Shown here piece after piece: positions 61,668-64,000 of a stretch of 64,000 nucleotides of DNA. The stretch's first letter is position 1. Every line of letters starts with the position of its first letter. The DNA is from Rhodobacteraceae bacterium HIMB11. Its GTDB lineage: Bacteria; Pseudomonadota; Alphaproteobacteria; Rhodobacterales; Rhodobacteraceae. Under the pieces are notes generated by a model that was not told the DNA's origin, searched no databases, and saw nothing but the letters and a program-made list of their open reading frames with translations. Location: positions 282,954 through 346,953 of the forward strand of contig AVDB01000003.1 of assembly GCA_000472185.1 (NCBI GenBank), in the 5' to 3' direction. The translations under genes were made by a program, and so were the position numbers.

Positions 61668-63004
61668 AGTTCAAGGATATTGCCGAATTTGCGCTTGGCC
61701 ACATTGAACCAGATGCGCAAACGTTAAAAGTTGCCAGTTTGCTATTGATTGATACATTGGGTGTCGCCGCGGGCGCTGCAAATATGCACGCAGGCGTGAT
61801 CGCACGAAACTATGCAGCCCGCTTTATGACATCAACCCAGAAACGCGACAGTGCCCATATGCTGTTTGACGGACGCGAGGTCTCGATCACGGGTGCGGCC
61901 TTTGCCATGGCAACACAAATCGATAATTTGGATGCACATGACGGGTATAACCCGACCAAGGGACATATTGGATGCGCTGTTGTCCCTGCCCTCTGCGCAC
62001 TTGGTGAACAAATCCCTGACCTCTCAGGGCGTGACGCGCTGATCGCGCTGATTGTTGCCTATGAAATTGCGGCACGTGCGGGCATCGCCCTTCATGCAAC
62101 GGTTGATGATTATCACACATCTGGGGCTTGGAATGCACTGGGGGTCGTTGCGCTGGCAAGTCGATTACGGCGGCACGATTTGGAAACATTTCGACATGCA
62201 CTTGGCATTGCAGAATACCATGGCCCGCGCAGTCAAATGATGCGGGAAATTGCCAACCCAACCATGCTGCACGATGGATCGGGGATGGGGGCAATGGTTG
62301 GGGCGATGGCCGCGTTCTTGGCAGAAGAAGGATTTCAAGGCGCACCTGCGATCACAGTTGAACAAGCGTCAGAATATTGGTCGGATCTTGGGGCAAATTT
62401 CACGATAAATCAAAACTACATTAAACCCTATCCTATTTGTCGATGGGCACACGCCGCGATTGATGCGCTTGGCTCAATACTGGATCAGCACGATTTGGAT
62501 AATCAGGATATTGCCCACATCGAAGTGCGCACGTTTTCGCAAGCAGCGGCATTATTTCAAGGGATGCCGGACACCAGTTCGCAGGCGCAATACTCATTGC
62601 CATTCGCATTGGCAGTTCGGCTGTTGCATGGTGAAATCGCACCAGATCATATTCAAGGTCCAGCGTTAGGCGATCCACAGATCAAGAGTATTTTGGCAAA
62701 GATCAACGTCAGCGAGGTCGAAAAACACGCGCGCCGCTTTCCTGCAGGACGTTGGTCCGATGTAACAGTTACCTTGAAAAACGGAGATGTCCTGCATTCT
62801 GGCGATGTTCACGCACGCGGTGGCCCAGAAGCGCCAATGGACATGAGCGAAATTGAACGTAAATTTGAAACCATGACGGCACGTATGGATGCACCACGTC
62901 GTCATCAAATTTGGCAAATGACCGACAAATTTTTGGATGAAAACACCCCGTTTTCTGAATTATTAACCCTACTACATCCGCCAATCGAGGAACAGCATGC
63001 GTAA
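61664..63004 (+). CDS. MmgE/PrpD family protein
   Basis: A 446-residue protein of the 2-methylcitrate dehydratase fold. Blocks include DTLGVAAGAANMHAGV, NLDAHDGYNPTKGHIG and YIKPYPICRWAHAAIDAL, where the His and Tyr of the fold lie. Members include dehydratases, iminodisuccinate epimerase and cis-aconitate decarboxylase; in amino-acid contexts, an epimerase or dehydratase is inferred. It overlaps the racemase gene by four bases and the D-hydroxyacid dehydrogenase gene by eight. Confidence 0.85.
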   Translation: MKFKDIAEFALGHIEPDAQTLKVASLLLIDTLGVAAGAANMHAGVIARNYAARFMTSTQKRDSAHMLFDGREVSITGAAFAMATQIDNLDAHDGYNPTKGHIGCAVVPALCALGEQIPDLSGRDALIALIVAYEIAARAGIALHATVDDYHTSGAWNALGVVALASRLRRHDLETFRHALGIAEYHGPRSQMMREIANPTMLHDGSGMGAMVGAMAAFLAEEGFQGAPAITVEQASEYWSDLGANFTINQNYIKPYPICRWAHAAIDALGSILDQHDLDNQDIAHIEVRTFSQAAALFQGMPDTSSQAQYSLPFALAVRLLHGEIAPDHIQGPALGDPQIKSILAKINVSEVEKHARRFPAGRWSDVTVTLKNGDVLHSGDVHARGGPEAPMDMSEIERKFETMTARMDAPRRHQIWQMTDKFLDENTPFSELLTLLHPPIEEQHA

Positions 63005-63965
63005 ACCAACCAAAGTATTGTTGCATAATGACCGTACCCACGATCTTGCCGATAAACTTAAAGAACGGTTTCCAACCATCGAAATTGGCGAATGCAACAC
63101 ATATGAAAACCTGCCCGATGTGATTGCAACGTTTGAACCTGATGTTGTCTACGCCATTCGATTTGCGGGATCAGATGGATATCCGGTTGCCGCCTTTTTT
63201 GCAGAAAACGGACCGCGCTGGATCGCAAATGGGGGTGCGGGCACAGATCATTTGGGCACATGGGATCCAAAACGCACAACTGTCACCAACGCCGCGGGTG
63301 TCGCAGCCGACATGATGGCGGAATACGTGTTGGGGTGTTTTTTGCATTTTTCGTTGGATGTACCCGGATTGCAGGCCGATAAAGCAGCCAGCATTTGGCG
63401 TCCACGTTTTGTCACGCCGCTAAAGGGCAAAACAATATTAATAGTTGGTTTGGGACACACAGGCAGATCAATTGCCGCGCACGCCAAAGCATTTGGAATG
63501 ACAGTTCTAGGCACGCGCATGCGCCCAACTAAGATGGACAACATTGATCAGGTTTATCCGTCTGTTCAGTTATTGGACGTGCTTCCACAGGCAGATTTTG
63601 TTGCGGTCTCAACTCCACTTACCGATCAAACGCGCGGACTAATCGGTCAAAATGAAATCGGCGCGATGAAATCGGGCGTCATTTTGGCCGATGTCTCGCG
63701 TGGCGGAGTGATTGACCCGTCTGCCCTGCTGAGCGCCCTTCAATCGGGTAAAATCGCGGGTGCGTGGCTAGATGTGTTTGAAACCGAACCATTGCCTAGC
63801 GACAGCCCATTTTGGGACCTGAATAATATCATTCTGTCACCACATTGCTCAGCGGTTCACGATCAATGGGAACAGGACTCCTTTGATCTGTTCCTTGATA
63901 ATCTACAGAATTGGGAAAACGATGATCCGTTATTCAATATTGTCGACCCAAACCGAGGTTACTGA
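62997..63965 (+). CDS. D-2-hydroxyacid dehydrogenase
   Basis: A 322-residue NAD(P)-dependent dehydrogenase: Rossmann motif LIVGLGHTGRSIAAHAKAFG, Arg in ADVSRGGVIDP, Glu in VFETEPLPSDS and His in LSPHCSAVHD make up the usual catalytic set. It presumably reduces the 2-oxoacid formed by the aminotransferase of this operon. It overlaps the MmgE/PrpD gene by eight bases and ends 35 bases before the end of the window; whether the operon goes on cannot be seen. Confidence 0.88.
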   Translation: MRKPTKVLLHNDRTHDLADKLKERFPTIEIGECNTYENLPDVIATFEPDVVYAIRFAGSDGYPVAAFFAENGPRWIANGGAGTDHLGTWDPKRTTVTNAAGVAADMMAEYVLGCFLHFSLDVPGLQADKAASIWRPRFVTPLKGKTILIVGLGHTGRSIAAHAKAFGMTVLGTRMRPTKMDNIDQVYPSVQLLDVLPQADFVAVSTPLTDQTRGLIGQNEIGAMKSGVILADVSRGGVIDPSALLSALQSGKIAGAWLDVFETEPLPSDSPFWDLNNIILSPHCSAVHDQWEQDSFDLFLDNLQNWENDDPLFNIVDPNRGY

Positions 63966-64000
63966 GCCCTAAAATACGTCTCTATTTCAACCATGTTGCA

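Noticed and set aside
1..64000. tRNA or rRNA genes, CRISPR arrays, insertion sequences, prophage or replication origin
   Set aside because: None was recognised when reading both strands; no cloverleaf in the gaps, no regularly spaced long repeats, no transposase or integrase motifs.

Overview
The window looks like chromosomal DNA of a marine alphaproteobacterium of the Rhodobacteraceae (Roseobacter group). This is inferred from gene content: an frc-type sugar ABC operon with its ROK repressor and kinase, polyhydroxybutyrate genes, a tripartite tricarboxylate transporter, non-pyrrolysine MttB-like and DmdA-like methyl-transfer proteins, phytanoyl-CoA dioxygenase-like proteins, a remnant polysaccharide-export gene, and a cobalamin riboswitch before bluB. 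Base composition is close to balanced by eye (not counted). I saw no tRNA, rRNA, CRISPR array, insertion sequence or prophage. No intergenic gap exceeds about 200 bases, so the region is densely coded and mostly catabolic.

Layout. 0-9.8 kb is general metabolism: a sterol desaturase-like protein cut by the window edge, a small QueG-like iron-sulfur protein, a NeuB-type synthase with an SH3 exoprotein, a D-hydroxyacid dehydrogenase, a ring-cleavage dioxygenase, phaB and phaA, an EAL phosphodiesterase, the tag DNA glycosylase and a DMT exporter. At 9.86-10.36 kb lies a broken polysaccharide-export gene. 10.5-16.0 kb is a minus-strand glycoside set (PhyH-like, GH3 beta-glucosidase with PA14, two Gfo/Idh/MocA dehydrogenases), with a candidate small RNA on the opposite strand at 15.2 kb. 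16.1-18.7 kb holds small conserved genes (a Lin0512 pair, YaiI, DUF2237, pterin dehydratase, YtoQ). 18.8-29.4 kb has two SDRs, then a divergent unit: TctC-TctB-TctA-sulfatase against MarR-sulfatase-MttB-like-ketopantoate reductase-like.

29.4-32.6 kb is a LysR gene facing a desaturase, a PanB-like protein and a Rieske ferredoxin. 34.3-41.7 kb is the sugar locus: xylulokinase, the FrcR-type repressor, frcBCAK and a PhyH-like oxygenase. 41.7-46.1 kb is a compact divergent unit around one MarR-type palindrome: PanB-like, VanA-type Rieske oxygenase and an iodotyrosine-deiodinase-like flavoprotein on one side, MarR and a DmdA-like THF demethylase on the other. 46.1-53.6 kb is a LysR-flanked oxidation series (AA_synth, alpha/beta hydrolase, LLM monooxygenase, aldehyde dehydrogenase, FAD oxidoreductase, PQQ-type dehydrogenase). 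53.7-54.6 kb is the riboswitch and bluB. 54.7-64.0 kb is an M20 carbamoylase-like hydrolase followed by a tightly coupled hyuA-hyuB-aminotransferase-racemase/isomerase-MmgE/PrpD-dehydrogenase operon.

A recurrent theme is cutting methyl, carbamoyl, sulfate or glycoside groups from small organic molecules, with local one-regulator control. The most promising undescribed unit is the MarR-centred 41.7-46.1 kb divergon. Its PanB-like enzyme has lost two canonical metal ligands, and a second PanB-like gene sits beside another oxygenase-type pair at 30.4-32.6 kb.
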